A stretch of 64,000 nt of DNA from Dorea longicatena (GCF_024168045.1 NZ_CP100126.1:2389001-2453000), one strand, 5' to 3'. Shown: positions 54,404 through 63,802, counted from the first letter of the stretch. A program made the numbers and translations. The notes: generated by a model from the sequence alone, not told the origin.

Positions 54404-54625
54404 CTAGTAGCTGCTGTTCTCATTTCCATAATTGTATGAATTCTTATCTTTTGCATCTTTGTCATATGCATTTTTGTTGTTTGCATTCTTGTCTGTTACA
54501 TTTCTGTCCGATGCATTCTTTCCATATGCATTCTTGTTCGATGTGTTTCTGGATGCATTTCTGTTCGATGTGTGCTTGTCCGCCTCGTTATGACAGTTTT
54601 CTGATGAATTGTAATTTTTAGCCAT
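54404..54625 (-). CDS. Small Asn/Lys-rich protein built of A-x-x-[KR]-N pentad repeats
   Basis: The 73-aa protein has a short N-terminus (MAKNYNSSENCHNEADKHT), seven or eight pentads of the form A-x-x-[KR]-N (such as AYGKN, ASDRN, VTDKN and ANNKN) and a Tyr/Asn-rich tail (YNYGNENSSY). It has one cysteine and no hydrophobic helix, so it should be soluble and disordered. AGGAGG precedes the ATG, and its own terminator follows, which supports a real gene. It resembles no family recognised with confidence; small spore-associated or nucleic-acid-binding proteins are a guess. Confidence 0.7.
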   Translation of the reverse strand: MAKNYNSSENCHNEADKHTSNRNASRNTSNKNAYGKNASDRNVTDKNANNKNAYDKDAKDKNSYNYGNENSSY

Positions 54626-54663
54626 TTTGAATTCCTCCTAATCACTTTTTGTTACGTGATTAG
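54626..54663 (-). promoter_or_regulatory. Hairpin directly in front of the ribosome site of the pentad-repeat gene
   Basis: On the minus strand CTAATCAC (54663-54656) pairs with GTGATTAG (54645-54638), and the stem ends against the GGAGG of the ribosome site. It may affect ribosome loading or RNA stability. Confidence 0.45.
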
Positions 54664-54809
54664 TATGTCCTGACATTTTCCAATTATGCATCCCGGCACA
54701 TATTAAGATTTTTTAATATTTTTCTTGATTTTTATTTTTTACTATATTATACTGTTGGTGTAGAAAGGACACTTTCTACAACCCCTTATTAATTATTTAT
54801 ACTCCCCTC

Positions 54810-54842
54810 AAAAGACCGATGGCTCCCCCATCGGTCTTTTAC
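54810..54842 (-). terminator. Terminator of the DUF1700-like gene
   Basis: A 13-bp stem, AAAAGACCGATGG (54810-54822) with CCATCGGTCTTTT (54828-54840), has a 5-nt loop. Confidence 0.85.
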
Positions 54843-54853
54843 TTATTATCTAT

Positions 54854-55333
54854 TCACCTTCTCCTGCCGTTAATCAACTTAATGATCAGACACACGATCA
54901 GAAGCGGCACGAATATCGGTGCAAGCAGACTGATAATTCCTCCGACCACCGCTGCAACCAATACAACAATTCCTATAATTCCAAGGATCAGAACCAGTTT
55001 CTTCCACCAGGTATCAAGTCCAAAGACGTGTGTGCCCCTGTACCCGGATTCGCTGCCATAGTCCTGTTCATAAGAATTCTCTCTTCGTCTTCCCGGCTCA
55101 TAGCTGTCATATGATTCCTGTGTGTTTCCTTTCATTTCTTCCGAAGTAATAATATTCTTTGCAATTGCCCATGGATCCCCCAGTTCTTCGATCACATCAG
55201 ACTCTCTGCGTCCTTTCCGCACTTCTTCCGTAATATAATCGTTGTAATAATTCACATTCTCCTGTATTACACTTCCCGAAAGGTCATTGACAAGTGCTTT
55301 TTTTAATTTATCTAAAAATTCTCTTTTCGTCAT
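54854..55333 (-). CDS. DUF1700/HAAS-domain membrane protein
   Basis: The 159-aa protein starts with a HAAS-like helical domain (MTKREFLDKLKKAL, YYNDYITEEVRKGRRESDVIEELGDPWAIAKNI). A polar Tyr/Ser/Glu-rich linker (about 65-100) and two close membrane helices (about 110-150) follow. HAAS-domain proteins usually pair with a PadR regulator; none is seen here. Function is probably envelope signalling, unproven. Confidence 0.75.
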   Translation of the reverse strand: MTKREFLDKLKKALVNDLSGSVIQENVNYYNDYITEEVRKGRRESDVIEELGDPWAIAKNIITSEEMKGNTQESYDSYEPGRRRENSYEQDYGSESGYRGTHVFGLDTWWKKLVLILGIIGIVVLVAAVVGGIISLLAPIFVPLLIVCLIIKLINGRRR

Positions 55334-55373
55334 GATTGCCCTCCTTACAGGATTTTAACATACTTTGGTATCT

Positions 55374-55430
55374 AAAAACCCTGAACTTAGAATATCACAA
55401 TCATGTGTCCATTCCAAGTCCAGGGTTCTT
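55374..55430 (-). terminator. Terminator of glutamine synthetase gene
   Basis: On the minus strand AACCCTGGACTTGGAAT pairs with ATTCTAAGTTCAGGGTT with one or two mismatches, followed by TTTAG. It lies 65 nt past the glnA stop. Confidence 0.7.
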
Positions 55431-55492
55431 AAATTTTTCTAATGTATTTCTAAAATATTTTCTTCGTCTAACAGATAATCTTCCATCTCTGA

Positions 55493-57604
55493 TTATACTT
55501 CAAAGATAAGATCTCCATAAGAAGGCATTGGCCATGCTTCTTTGTCAACGATCATCTCCAGTGTGTCAACCGGAGTACGAAGTGCTTCCATTGCAGGTAC
55601 AACATCGAAGTGATAGAATCTTGCCTGATCTTCTCCCTCTTCCATAGCTGCTGCCTGATCTGTGACAACTTTCAATGCTTCCAGCGCTTTTTTAGTCTCT
55701 GCTAACAGTCCGGAAACTTCTGTCAGAAGTTCAGCCTGAACAGATGCATCTGCACCTGCTTCCTTCACTGCAACCACTGTGTCTGCAAGATCTTTGGTAT
55801 ATTTGATAATTGCAGGAATAATCTGTTTGCTTGCCATATCGATCATCGTACGTGCTTCGATATTGATTGCTTTGGCATAGCTTTCGAATTTGATCTCTGC
55901 GCGTGATTCCAGTTCTGCCTTTGTAAATACTTTGAATTTTTCAAACATACTTACAGCTTTCTCTGTAGTCAGGGCAGGAATCGCTTCTACCATGGATCTG
56001 ATATTCGGAAGTCCTCGTTTTTCTGCTTCCTCTACCCATGCATCTGAATATCCGTTGCCGTTAAATACAACTCTCTGATGCTCTGTTGCATACTGCTTGA
56101 TCAGATCATGTACTGCTTCATCAAAGTTGTCTGCTTTTTCCAGAACATCACAAGCCTCAGAGAATGCCTCTGCAACGATTGTATTCAGTACTACGTTTGG
56201 TCCTGAAATAGAATCACGGGAACCTACCATACGGAATTCGAATTTGTTGCCTGTGAATGCAAATGGTGATGTTCTGTTACGGTCTGTTGCATCTTTTGCA
56301 AGATCCGGAAGTGTATCAACTCCTGTCTGAAGCTTTCCGCCTTTCAGACTATGTGTAGCTTCGCCTGTGCTGATCAGCTGTTCCAGTACATCCTCTAACT
56401 GTTCTCCAAGGAATACAGAGATGATTGCCGGTGGTGCCTCGTTAGCTCCGAGTCTGTGATCATTACCAGGATCTGCTGCAGATTCACGAAGAAGATCTGC
56501 GTGTCTGTCAACTGCTTTCAGGATACAGGTAAGTACCAATAAGAACTGAATATTTTCATGTGGTGTTTTGCCTGGCTCTAACAGGTTCTTTCCGTCGTCT
56601 GTTGTAAGAGACCAGTTATCATGTTTACCGGAACCATTAACTCCTGCGAACGGTTTCTCATGGAGTAAACACTTCATACCATGCTGGCATGCAACTCTCT
56701 TCAGTGTCTGCATGATAATATGGTTGTGATCCAGCGCTACATTACACTCTGCATAGATTGGTGCAAGTTCATGCTGTGCAGGTGCAACTTCATTATGCTG
56801 TGTCTTAGATGTAACACCGACTTTCCAGAGTTCTTCATTGACATCTTTCATGAATCCTGCGATTCTCTGACGGATGGTTCCGAAATAATGATCGTCTAAT
56901 TCCTGACCTTTTGGAGGCATTGCTCCGAACAGTGTACGTCCTGTATAGATCAGGTCTTTTCTCTGTAAGAATTTTTCAGCATCTACAAGGAAATATTCCT
57001 GCTCCGGTCCTACGGAAGGTGTTACTTTCTTAGATGTTGTATTTCCAAACAATCTTAACAGTCTCAGTGACTGCTCACTGATTGCCTGCATAGAACGAAG
57101 AAGTGGGGTCTTCTGGTCAAGTGCCTCTCCTTTGTATGAACAGAATGCTGTAGGGATGCAAAGTGTTGCTCCTGCTGCATCATGTCTTACAAATGCCGGT
57201 GATGTACAATCCCATGCTGTATATCCTCTTGCTTCAAACGTTGCACGAAGTCCGCCTGATGGGAATGATGATGCATCCGGTTCTCCTTTGATCAGTTCTT
57301 TTCCCGAAAAACTCATCAGTACTTTTCCATTCGGAAGAGGTGCTGAAATAAATGAATCATGTTTTTCAGCGGTTACACCTGTCAGAGGCTGGAACCAATG
57401 AGTATAGTGTGTAGCCCCCTTCTCAATTGCCCATTCTTTCATCTCATGTGCAATTACATCTGCTGTAGCAAGGTCTAATTCCTTACCTTCTTCAATTGTT
57501 TTCTTCAGATCCTTATAGACTTTTTTCGGAAGACGTTCCTGCATTACAGTATCATTGAACACGTCTTCGCCAAATATCTTGGCTACATTAATTGCTTCAC
57601 TCAT
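55493..57604 (-). CDS. glnN: Glutamine synthetase type III
   Basis: The 703-aa enzyme makes glutamine from glutamate and ammonia with ATP. Length (about 700 aa) and motifs are those of GSIII: the N-terminal [68 protein letters not shown], the ATP-site [10 protein letters not shown] and [20 protein letters not shown]. It is a single gene. The leader has a striking inverted repeat (57646-57705). Confidence 0.96.
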   Translation of the reverse strand: MSEAINVAKIFGEDVFNDTVMQERLPKKVYKDLKKTIEEGKELDLATADVIAHEMKEWAIEKGATHYTHWFQPLTGVTAEKHDSFISAPLPNGKVLMSFSGKELIKGEPDASSFPSGGLRATFEARGYTAWDCTSPAFVRHDAAGATLCIPTAFCSYKGEALDQKTPLLRSMQAISEQSLRLLRLFGNTTSKKVTPSVGPEQEYFLVDAEKFLQRKDLIYTGRTLFGAMPPKGQELDDHYFGTIRQRIAGFMKDVNEELWKVGVTSKTQHNEVAPAQHELAPIYAECNVALDHNHIIMQTLKRVACQHGMKCLLHEKPFAGVNGSGKHDNWSLTTDDGKNLLEPGKTPHENIQFLLVLTCILKAVDRHADLLRESAADPGNDHRLGANEAPPAIISVFLGEQLEDVLEQLISTGEATHSLKGGKLQTGVDTLPDLAKDATDRNRTSPFAFTGNKFEFRMVGSRDSISGPNVVLNTIVAEAFSEACDVLEKADNFDEAVHDLIKQYATEHQRVVFNGNGYSDAWVEEAEKRGLPNIRSMVEAIPALTTEKAVSMFEKFKVFTKAELESRAEIKFESYAKAINIEARTMIDMASKQIIPAIIKYTKDLADTVVAVKEAGADASVQAELLTEVSGLLAETKKALEALKVVTDQAAAMEEGEDQARFYHFDVVPAMEALRTPVDTLEMIVDKEAWPMPSYGDLIFEV

Positions 57605-57645
57605 GTCTCTTCGTTTCCTTTCTCATTGTTATTTATAGTATAAGT

Positions 57646-57705
57646 TTCACACTATGGTATGCATATAATCTTCTTATACACTTTCTGTGCATACCATAGT
57701 ATGAA
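57646..57705 (-). promoter_or_regulatory. Paired 18-bp inverted sites in the glutamine synthetase leader
   Basis: TTCACACTATGGTATGCA (57646-57663) and TGCATACCATAGTATGAA (57688-57705) are inverted copies differing at one base. Each alone contains an inner palindrome like CATAC-TATG-GTATG. They could be twin operators, or form an 18-bp stem with a 24-nt loop in RNA. The pattern is not the GlnR site (TGTNAN7TNACA). Confidence 0.6.
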
Positions 57706-57740
57706 AAAAGGCACTCCAACTTTCGTTGGAACGCCTTTGT
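57703..57740 (-). terminator. Terminator of fructose-bisphosphate aldolase gene
   Basis: On the minus strand AAAGGCGTTCCAAC, a GAAA loop and GTTGGAGTGCCTTT form a 14-bp stem with one mismatch, followed by TTTTC. It abuts the inverted sites in front of glutamine synthetase. Confidence 0.88.
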
Positions 57741-57800
57741 TCTTCCTATGCCAGTTAGTATAACTCAACCAGTCAAAAAAGGCAAGTGAAAATTTACTGA

Positions 57801-58667
57801 TTATTCAGCTTTTCCTACTGAACCGAACAATTCCATCTTCTCTTTAACTGTTGCCTGGATAGCTTCAGCACCTGGTTTCAGGAGTTTACGAGGATCGTAT
57901 CCTTTTCCTTCCAGATCTTTTCCTGCTTCAATATATTTACGTGTAGCATCAGCAAATGACAGCTGGCACTCTGTGTTTACGTTGATCTTTGCAACACCGA
58001 GACTGATTGCTTTCTTGATCATATCTTCCGGAATTCCTGTACCTCCGTGAAGAACTAATGGCATATCGCCAGTCAGTTTCTGGATAGCATCCAGAGTCTC
58101 AAAGCTTAATCCTTCCCAGTTTGCAGGATATTTTCCGTGGATATTACCGATACCTGCTGCGAGCATATCAACACCAAGGTCAGCGATCATCTTACATTCA
58201 TTAGGATCAGCACATTCACCTTTACCGATAACTCCGTCTTCTTCTCCACCGATAGATCCTACTTCAGCTTCGATAGACATTCCTTTTTCTCTGCAAATAG
58301 CAATCAGTTCTTTTGTCTTTGCCACATTCTCTTCGATTGGATATTTAGATCCATCGAACATGATTGAAGAGAATCCTGCATCGATACATTTTTTACATCC
58401 TTCGTATGTTCCGTGGTCAAGGTGTAATGCAACCGGAACTGTGATGTTAAGTTCTTCCATCATAGCTTTAACCATAGCTGCTACAGTCTTGAATCCGGTC
58501 ATGTATTTTCCGGCACCCTCAGATACACCTAAGATAACTGGTGACTTTAACTCTTCTGCTGTAAGAAGAATAGATTTTGTCCACTCTAAGTTATTGATGT
58601 TAAACTGTCCTACTGCGTAGTGACCTGCTACTGCCTTATCGAGCATTTCTTTTGCTGATACTAACAT
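57801..58667 (-). CDS. fba: Class II fructose-1,6-bisphosphate aldolase
   Basis: The 288-aa zinc enzyme splits fructose 1,6-bisphosphate in glycolysis. Visible motifs are GHYAVGQFNINNLEW, the zinc ligands in LHLDHGTYEGC and GNIHGKYPANWEG, VLHGGTGIPEDMI and the phosphate-binding KINVNTECQ. It has its own promoter inside the end of the ecfT gene, and a GGAGG ribosome site. Confidence 0.96.
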   Translation of the reverse strand: MLVSAKEMLDKAVAGHYAVGQFNINNLEWTKSILLTAEELKSPVILGVSEGAGKYMTGFKTVAAMVKAMMEELNITVPVALHLDHGTYEGCKKCIDAGFSSIMFDGSKYPIEENVAKTKELIAICREKGMSIEAEVGSIGGEEDGVIGKGECADPNECKMIADLGVDMLAAGIGNIHGKYPANWEGLSFETLDAIQKLTGDMPLVLHGGTGIPEDMIKKAISLGVAKINVNTECQLSFADATRKYIEAGKDLEGKGYDPRKLLKPGAEAIQATVKEKMELFGSVGKAE

Positions 58668-58735
58668 ATGTTATTCCTCCAATTCTTACTGCCATAAGCA
58701 TCTCTGTTTCTTTATGACAAATTTGTTTCACTTGC

Positions 58736-58764
58736 ATTATATATCATAACTTCTAAAAAGACAA
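58736..58764 (-). promoter_or_regulatory. Promoter of fba
   Basis: On the minus strand TTGTCT (58764-58759), 17 bp and TATAAT (58741-58736). The -35 lies within the last codons of the ecfT gene. Confidence 0.78.
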
Positions 58765-59562
58765 GGAACTTATCCTTGCAATTATGAAAACACTAATATA
58801 TATCAAAATCGCAAGGTATCCCGCCCGGTCTTCTTTTTTATATACCAATGGATACATTCTTGAAGTTTTTCCGCTTCCTGTATACCCCCGGGCTTCCATT
58901 GCCATTGCCAGATCCGATGACCTTCGTACCGTCAGCAGAAACAATGGAAGCAATAACGTCATGACACCTTTACATTTTTCCAGTATATTGCCATCTTCAA
59001 ATTTTGCGCCTCTGGCTGCCTGTGCATCCATCAAAACATTTAATTCTTCTAACATGATGGGAATGAATCTGAACGCTATCATCACAATGACCGCCATTTC
59101 ATGCACAGGAATCCCTGTTTTTTCCAATCCGGAAAACGCTTTTTCCAAACCATCCGCAAGTTCTTTCGGAGTTGAAGTATAAGAAAGGAGAGATGCACCC
59201 GAAATCATCAGGGCAATCCTTGCTGTCATCTGTACTGCCTTTAATATTCCTTGTTTTGTTATCGTAAATATCCAGACCTGTATAAGCGGATCGCCCGGCG
59301 TGTACAACATACGGAATAGGAACGTAAAGCAGAGCAAAAGCAGAATTCCCCGCAATCCTTTCAACAAATATCCAAATGGAACTCCCGCGGCCTTATAAAG
59401 GACAAGCATTACTATCAGACATCCGATATACCAGCAGACATTTTTCACAAGGAACAGCGAAATAATGTATACCAGAACTCCCATCAATTTTGTTCTCGGA
59501 TCCATCCGGTGAATCACAGATTCCGAATCATAATATCTTCCAATCGTAATATCCCGAATCAT
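58753..59562 (-). CDS. ecfT: ECF transporter transmembrane component (EcfT/CbiQ)
   Basis: The 269-aa membrane protein has about five or six helices and the EcfT signature: RMDPRTKLMG near residue 20 and two ATPase-coupling motifs with Ala-Arg-Gly (MDAQAARGAKFE and MAMEARGYTGSGK). It links the ATPases to the substrate-binding S component. Its ATG overlaps the end of the upstream ATPase gene (ATGA). Confidence 0.93.
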   Translation of the reverse strand: MIRDITIGRYYDSESVIHRMDPRTKLMGVLVYIISLFLVKNVCWYIGCLIVMLVLYKAAGVPFGYLLKGLRGILLLLCFTFLFRMLYTPGDPLIQVWIFTITKQGILKAVQMTARIALMISGASLLSYTSTPKELADGLEKAFSGLEKTGIPVHEMAVIVMIAFRFIPIMLEELNVLMDAQAARGAKFEDGNILEKCKGVMTLLLPLFLLTVRRSSDLAMAMEARGYTGSGKTSRMYPLVYKKEDRAGYLAILIYISVFIIARISSLSF

Positions 59563-60416
59563 AATGGTTTCTCCTCTTTCAAAATCTCTGCCAGCATCTT
59601 TTCTGCTTCTTCCACACTGATTGCCGGCCGTGGCAAAGGCACGCCTTCTTTTATCAGCGAATAGGTCAAATGTGTGATCTGCGGAATTCCAATGTTCATT
59701 TCTTCCAGTTCTTCCACTCTGGAATATACTTCTTCCGGAGTGCCATCCATCGCGATCTTTCCTTTATACATCACCCATACACGGTTAGCAAATTGCGCTA
59801 CATCTTCCATATGGTGTGATACCAGTACAATTGCGTTATTTCGTTTCTCTCTTATCCTGCATAACAGCTCAAATATTTCATGTTTCGTCTCAGGATCAAG
59901 CCCTGCTGCCGGTTCGTCCAGCACCAGTATTTCCGGCTGCATCGCTAATACACCTGCAATTGCAGCACATCTTTTCTGTCCTCCCGAAAGCTCCATCGGA
60001 CTCATCTGATAATACTCTTCCGGAATCCCTACCAGTTCCAGGCTTTCCTTTGCTAACTTTCCGGCCTCTTCTTCACTCATTCCCAGATTCAGCGGACCAT
60101 ACATCACATCTTTCAAAATTGTCCTGCCAAACAACTGTTGTTCGGGATATTGAAATACAAGTCCGACTTTTTTTCTCAATTCTGAAAGCGGATATTTTTT
60201 ACTGTATATATTTTTACCTTTAAAAAAGATTTCTCCCGATTCTGCCTTCAGCAGACCGTTCAGATGCTTAATCAATGTTGTCTTTCCTGATCCCGATGCA
60301 CCGATCAGTCCTATAAAATCGTGCTCTCTGATTTCAAACGAAACATCTGCCAGGACATCTGTCTTCCCTTTTGCCGGATCCTGATAAGAAAATGTGATAT
60401 GTTTACCTTGCAGCAT
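59559..60416 (-). CDS. ecfA2: ECF transporter ATPase (EcfA2-like)
   Basis: The 285-aa ATPase has Walker A GASGSGKTT, Q-loop VFQYPEQQLFG, signature LSGGQKR, Walker B ILVLDEPAAGLDP and switch HH in VLVSHHMED. Its start overlaps the first ATPase gene by 14 nt. Confidence 0.94.
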   Translation of the reverse strand: MLQGKHITFSYQDPAKGKTDVLADVSFEIREHDFIGLIGASGSGKTTLIKHLNGLLKAESGEIFFKGKNIYSKKYPLSELRKKVGLVFQYPEQQLFGRTILKDVMYGPLNLGMSEEEAGKLAKESLELVGIPEEYYQMSPMELSGGQKRCAAIAGVLAMQPEILVLDEPAAGLDPETKHEIFELLCRIREKRNNAIVLVSHHMEDVAQFANRVWVMYKGKIAMDGTPEEVYSRVEELEEMNIGIPQITHLTYSLIKEGVPLPRPAISVEEAEKMLAEILKEEKPL

Positions 60417-61281
60417 CTTTCCAGCCTCCGCATTTACTTCTATATAGTTCTGTAATTTTTCTGATCATTTCCTGTTCATGTAAAACCGGTTCATCCAATC
60501 CGATCTTCTGCTTTTTCAGCCGCATACCCAATTCTACAACCGGCGGAATATCCATTTTCGCTCTTTTTAACAGGCTGCGGTCTGCAAATATTTTCTTTGG
60601 AATATCATCTCCGATTATTTTTCCATCCTTCATCAATATAATACGATCCGCATCTACGACTTCATCCGTATGATGTGTGATCAGGATAATCGTCATTCCC
60701 TCTTTTTGATTCAATTCTTTCACAATATTTATTACTTCTTTTCTTGAAGAGGGATCCAGCATAGCTGTCGGTTCATCCAACACCAGACATTCCGGGAGTC
60801 CTGCCAGCGCATCCGCCGTTGCTAGTCTCTGTTTCTGCCCGCCCGATAATTTGGAAGGCGGAGTTTTTCTCTTCTCCCACAACCTTACTTTCCGCAAAAC
60901 ATCTTCTACAATTCTTCTTATTTTTTCCGGCTCTACATTTTTATTCTCCGGACCAAATGCAACATCTTCTTCTACACTGGTGCCAACAATCTGATTGTCC
61001 GGGTTCTGAAACACCATACCAACCCGGCTTCTGATTTCATAAAGCCTTTCTTTTGCCTGTGTATTCTTTCCGTCAATCCATACTGTCCCTTCATCCGGAA
61101 GCAGTAATACATTCAAATGCCGGGCTAATGTAGACTTACCGGAACCATTCGGCCCTAAAATTGCCACAAACTGACCAGACGGAATATCTAATGATATTCC
61201 GTCCAACACTGTCTTCTCACTTTTTGTATTTTCATCTTTCCATATTGTATAGTTATGTACCAGATTTTCAATCTTTATCAT
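60403..61281 (-). CDS. ecfA1: ECF transporter ATPase (EcfA1-like)
   Basis: The 292-aa ATPase has Walker A GPNGSGKST, Q-loop VFQNPDNQIVG, signature LSGGQKQR, Walker B CLVLDEPTAMLDP and switch HH in LITHHTDE. It forms the energy unit with EcfA2 and EcfT. The gene lies 7 nt after the S-component gene. Confidence 0.94.
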   Translation of the reverse strand: MIKIENLVHNYTIWKDENTKSEKTVLDGISLDIPSGQFVAILGPNGSGKSTLARHLNVLLLPDEGTVWIDGKNTQAKERLYEIRSRVGMVFQNPDNQIVGTSVEEDVAFGPENKNVEPEKIRRIVEDVLRKVRLWEKRKTPPSKLSGGQKQRLATADALAGLPECLVLDEPTAMLDPSSRKEVINIVKELNQKEGMTIILITHHTDEVVDADRIILMKDGKIIGDDIPKKIFADRSLLKRAKMDIPPVVELGMRLKKQKIGLDEPVLHEQEMIRKITELYRSKCGGWKDAAR

Positions 61282-61288
61282 ATGAGAT

Positions 61289-61849
61289 TTATGCCTCTTT
61301 CTTAAAATTATCCAAAAATCTCATCGGCATTGCCTTAATGAGCAGATATCCGATAACACATGTTCCGATCTTATCGATCAAGTTTGATGCAACATTTCTA
61401 AGGAAGGAAGCCTGAAAAATTGTTTTTCCACCCTGCACCAGTGACATCACCAGCATATCCGAAACTGATCCATTCAGTCCTCCATATACATAGATTCCGA
61501 TTGGTGTTCCGATCGCCGGGCAGATAAAACTAAGTGCAACACCTGTAATTATTGCCGGAACGATTCCGAATTTCCATTTTTTTGCCACAAGACCTACGAT
61601 CAGACCGACTGCCATATTTACCAGACAGAATGGGATATCCGACACGCTATAGATCAGTCCTGTAATAATATTGCTCAATGCTCCTACGATGATACCCGGT
61701 ACCGGACCAAGAATCGCCGCAGAAAGTACGGTTCCAAGTGTATCCAGATATAACGGGATACCCAGTGCCGATGTGATAATTCCAAGTACAATGTTCATTG
61801 CTACTGCAACACCACAAAAAGTTGTTACATAGACTTTTCTGTTTTTCAT
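61289..61849 (-). CDS. ECF transporter S component (substrate-binding, unknown substrate)
   Basis: The 186-aa membrane protein has about six helices in the usual S-component pattern, with a Gly-rich first half (GIITSALGIPLYLDTLGT, GPVPGIIVGALSN). It starts at 61849, after GAGGAG. As it is linked to a TudS-related desulfidase gene just upstream, the substrate may be a thio-modified or sulfur-bearing small molecule. From memory it resembles the S component of the C. difficile CD3073 type. Confidence 0.8.
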   Translation of the reverse strand: MKNRKVYVTTFCGVAVAMNIVLGIITSALGIPLYLDTLGTVLSAAILGPVPGIIVGALSNIITGLIYSVSDIPFCLVNMAVGLIVGLVAKKWKFGIVPAIITGVALSFICPAIGTPIGIYVYGGLNGSVSDMLVMSLVQGGKTIFQASFLRNVASNLIDKIGTCVIGYLLIKAMPMRFLDNFKKEA

Positions 61850-61876
61850 TTTGTTCTCCTCTCTTCTCTCCAACCA

Positions 61877-62416
61877 TTAGTTTTTCAGCAGCTGTAATGC
61901 TTCCTGCATCGTCATAATAGGAATCTTCATATTTTTTTTACGAAGTTCTTCTTCCAGTACTTCCATATATACACCCGGTTTTTCTGTCATTTTCAGAGAC
62001 TTCTGAATGTCCTGTATTCTTTTTTCATCCGTTCCAATCTCACCCTTCCATTCTCCTTCGCAGGTAAGATGATATCCACAGTTCGGACTGCCTTCTACTG
62101 AAACAATCCCCAAAATGCGGAATTTTTCCACATGCTGCGCATATTCTTGCAACTGAAATAAAACCGGTTCAAGAATCTGCCGGCATTGTTCAATATAAAA
62201 TGGATGTTGAAACTGATTCTTTACATGCCCCCATCTCTGAGACCCATACATGATAAACTCTGGACAGGGCATTTGAAATAACTGTACATCTTTTTTTAAA
62301 ACAAGCTGCAGCAACTCTTCCCGGATCTTATATTCTCCGGCCAGTTCCGCTTCATCCTGTTCCACCTTTGCCGCATGATTCAAAATGCAATGAGATACTA
62401 TCAAAAGATCTTTCAT
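61877..62416 (-). CDS. TudS-related putative desulfidase (CD3072-like)
   Basis: The 179-aa protein has three conserved cysteine motifs, SHCILNH (Cys9), MPCPEFIMYG (Cys51) and EGSPNCGYH, plus a nearby CEGEW. In TudS three cysteines hold a [4Fe-4S] cluster that takes sulfur from thiouracil. The pattern fits the DUF523/TudS relatives. It is first in the ECF operon, with 27 nt to the S component, so the imported compound is probably its substrate. Confidence 0.78.
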   Translation of the reverse strand: MKDLLIVSHCILNHAAKVEQDEAELAGEYKIREELLQLVLKKDVQLFQMPCPEFIMYGSQRWGHVKNQFQHPFYIEQCRQILEPVLFQLQEYAQHVEKFRILGIVSVEGSPNCGYHLTCEGEWKGEIGTDEKRIQDIQKSLKMTEKPGVYMEVLEEELRKKNMKIPIMTMQEALQLLKN

Positions 62417-62561
62417 AATTCCTATTCCTTTCCGACTTCTTCCATAATATCATTTATTATCTGCTTATTGAAATTGTTTTTCTTTATATAAAAGATTGCT
62501 TATAGATTATATCTATGAAATTAATAATGGACTTTTAACAGACTTGTTTTGAACACTTTGA

Positions 62562-62591
62562 TAAAAAAAATCTGCAGAAGAATCTGCAGAT
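62562..62591 (-). terminator. Terminator of tRNA-Glu
   Basis: A 9-bp stem, ATCTGCAGA with TCTGCAGAT and loop TTCT, is followed on the minus strand by TTTTTTT. Confidence 0.9.
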
Positions 62592-62596
62592 CTCAG

Positions 62597-62668
62597 TGAC
62601 TCCGAGGGGAATCGAACCCCTGATTCCAGCGTGAGAGGCTAGCGTCTTGACCGCTTGACCACGGAGCC
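62597..62668 (-). tRNA. tRNA-Glu (anticodon CTC)
   Basis: The 72-nt cloverleaf has acceptor GGCTCCG/CGGAGTC, anticodon loop CTCTCAC in stem CTAGC/GCTGG (one G-T pair) and T-arm AGGGGTTCGATTCCCCT. Confidence 0.92.
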
Positions 62669-62687
62669 ATTCGTTTGGTACTTGCCT

Positions 62688-62716
62688 AGTATAGCAAGGA
62701 TTTTGCAAAAAGGCAA
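62688..62716 (-). promoter_or_regulatory. Promoter of tRNA-Glu
   Basis: On the minus strand TTGCCT (62716-62711), 17 bp and TATACT (62693-62688). Confidence 0.75.
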
Positions 62717-62770
62717 GTACTTTTTTTAATTTTTTTAAATTTCTCAGTTTTTTCTACAATTCAGGGATTT

Positions 62771-63682
62771 TTAATCTTCTTCATGCGTTCCCGGAACCAT
62801 GATCTGAAGCTCTTTATTCAGGTTCTCGACCACAACTTCATCGTGTTCGCCGCCGAATTCCCCATCCAGCGTCCATGGTATCTCCTCTATAGATTCGAAC
62901 ATGATCCGTCCACTCTTGAACGTATACATATACTTGGAATCCATCTGCTCGATCATCAATGCAGCGATGATTTCCTGCAATTCGATCGGATTCTTAGGTG
63001 TCTTGATTAATGTCACTTCAAAAACCCCGTCATCGAATCCGACCTGTTTTCCGATCAGATTACGGAACCCACCGACGGATCTGGAATTTGTAACCATTCC
63101 ATATACGAATTCATCTTCGACCACTTCATCATCATGTGTCACCTTCACCTTATATGAAGGAATATTGAACAGACGTTTCGCACCTTCCAGCACATATGCC
63201 AGATGTCCCAGAACATTCTTCATAGACTGTTTTGTCTGGTAAGATACATCTGTAAACAGTCCGAATGCCGCAATATAGACAAAAATATCATCATTAAATC
63301 TTCCGGCATCACAGGCAAATACTTCCCCATTTACTGCATTGTCTGCTGCCTCCAGTAATCCTCTCGGAATATGAAGGCTGCTTGCGAAGTCATTTGTTGT
63401 ACCGGTCGGAATATATCCGATCGGCTCCCGCTTATCCCTGTCGCGTTTCATCATACCGGTTACGACCTCGTCAAGCGTTCCGTCTCCTCCGCTGCACACG
63501 ATCAGATCGTATTCACTGGAATCATATTTCTTAATTTTCTTATACGCATCACGATACGCCTGCGTCGGATATGCCACAACCTCATAGCCGGCTTTCACAA
63601 AGATATCAATCACATCTGCAAGCTTCGGTTTTAAAAGTTCTTTTCCCGCATGTGGATTGTAGATAAAAAGCAAACGCTTCAT
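62771..63682 (-). CDS. Diacylglycerol kinase-family lipid kinase (DagK/YegS-like)
   Basis: The 303-aa protein has the DAGK catalytic domain: FIYNPHAGK at the start, the nucleotide-binding VCSGGDGTLDEVV and GYIPTGTTNDFASSL, and the C-terminal domain with SRSVGGFRNLIG, DDGVFEVTLIK and TLDGEFGGEH. Members phosphorylate diacylglycerol or related lipids. It lies upstream of tRNA-Glu with no operon partner in view. Confidence 0.93.
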   Translation of the reverse strand: MKRLLFIYNPHAGKELLKPKLADVIDIFVKAGYEVVAYPTQAYRDAYKKIKKYDSSEYDLIVCSGGDGTLDEVVTGMMKRDRDKREPIGYIPTGTTNDFASSLHIPRGLLEAADNAVNGEVFACDAGRFNDDIFVYIAAFGLFTDVSYQTKQSMKNVLGHLAYVLEGAKRLFNIPSYKVKVTHDDEVVEDEFVYGMVTNSRSVGGFRNLIGKQVGFDDGVFEVTLIKTPKNPIELQEIIAALMIEQMDSKYMYTFKSGRIMFESIEEIPWTLDGEFGGEHDEVVVENLNKELQIMVPGTHEED

Positions 63683-63802
63683 AAAATATGCATCCTCCCT
63701 TATCTTTCATATAATTCTTAATTTAATAATGAAGAGGCTATTGTAACTCTCATCACAACGGCCCCTTTATCTCACATCATCCGGATATTCCCTGTATTAT
63801 TG

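Noticed and set aside
57688..57705. GlnR/TnrA binding site before glutamine synthetase
   Set aside because: The half-sites do not match TGTNAN7TNACA.
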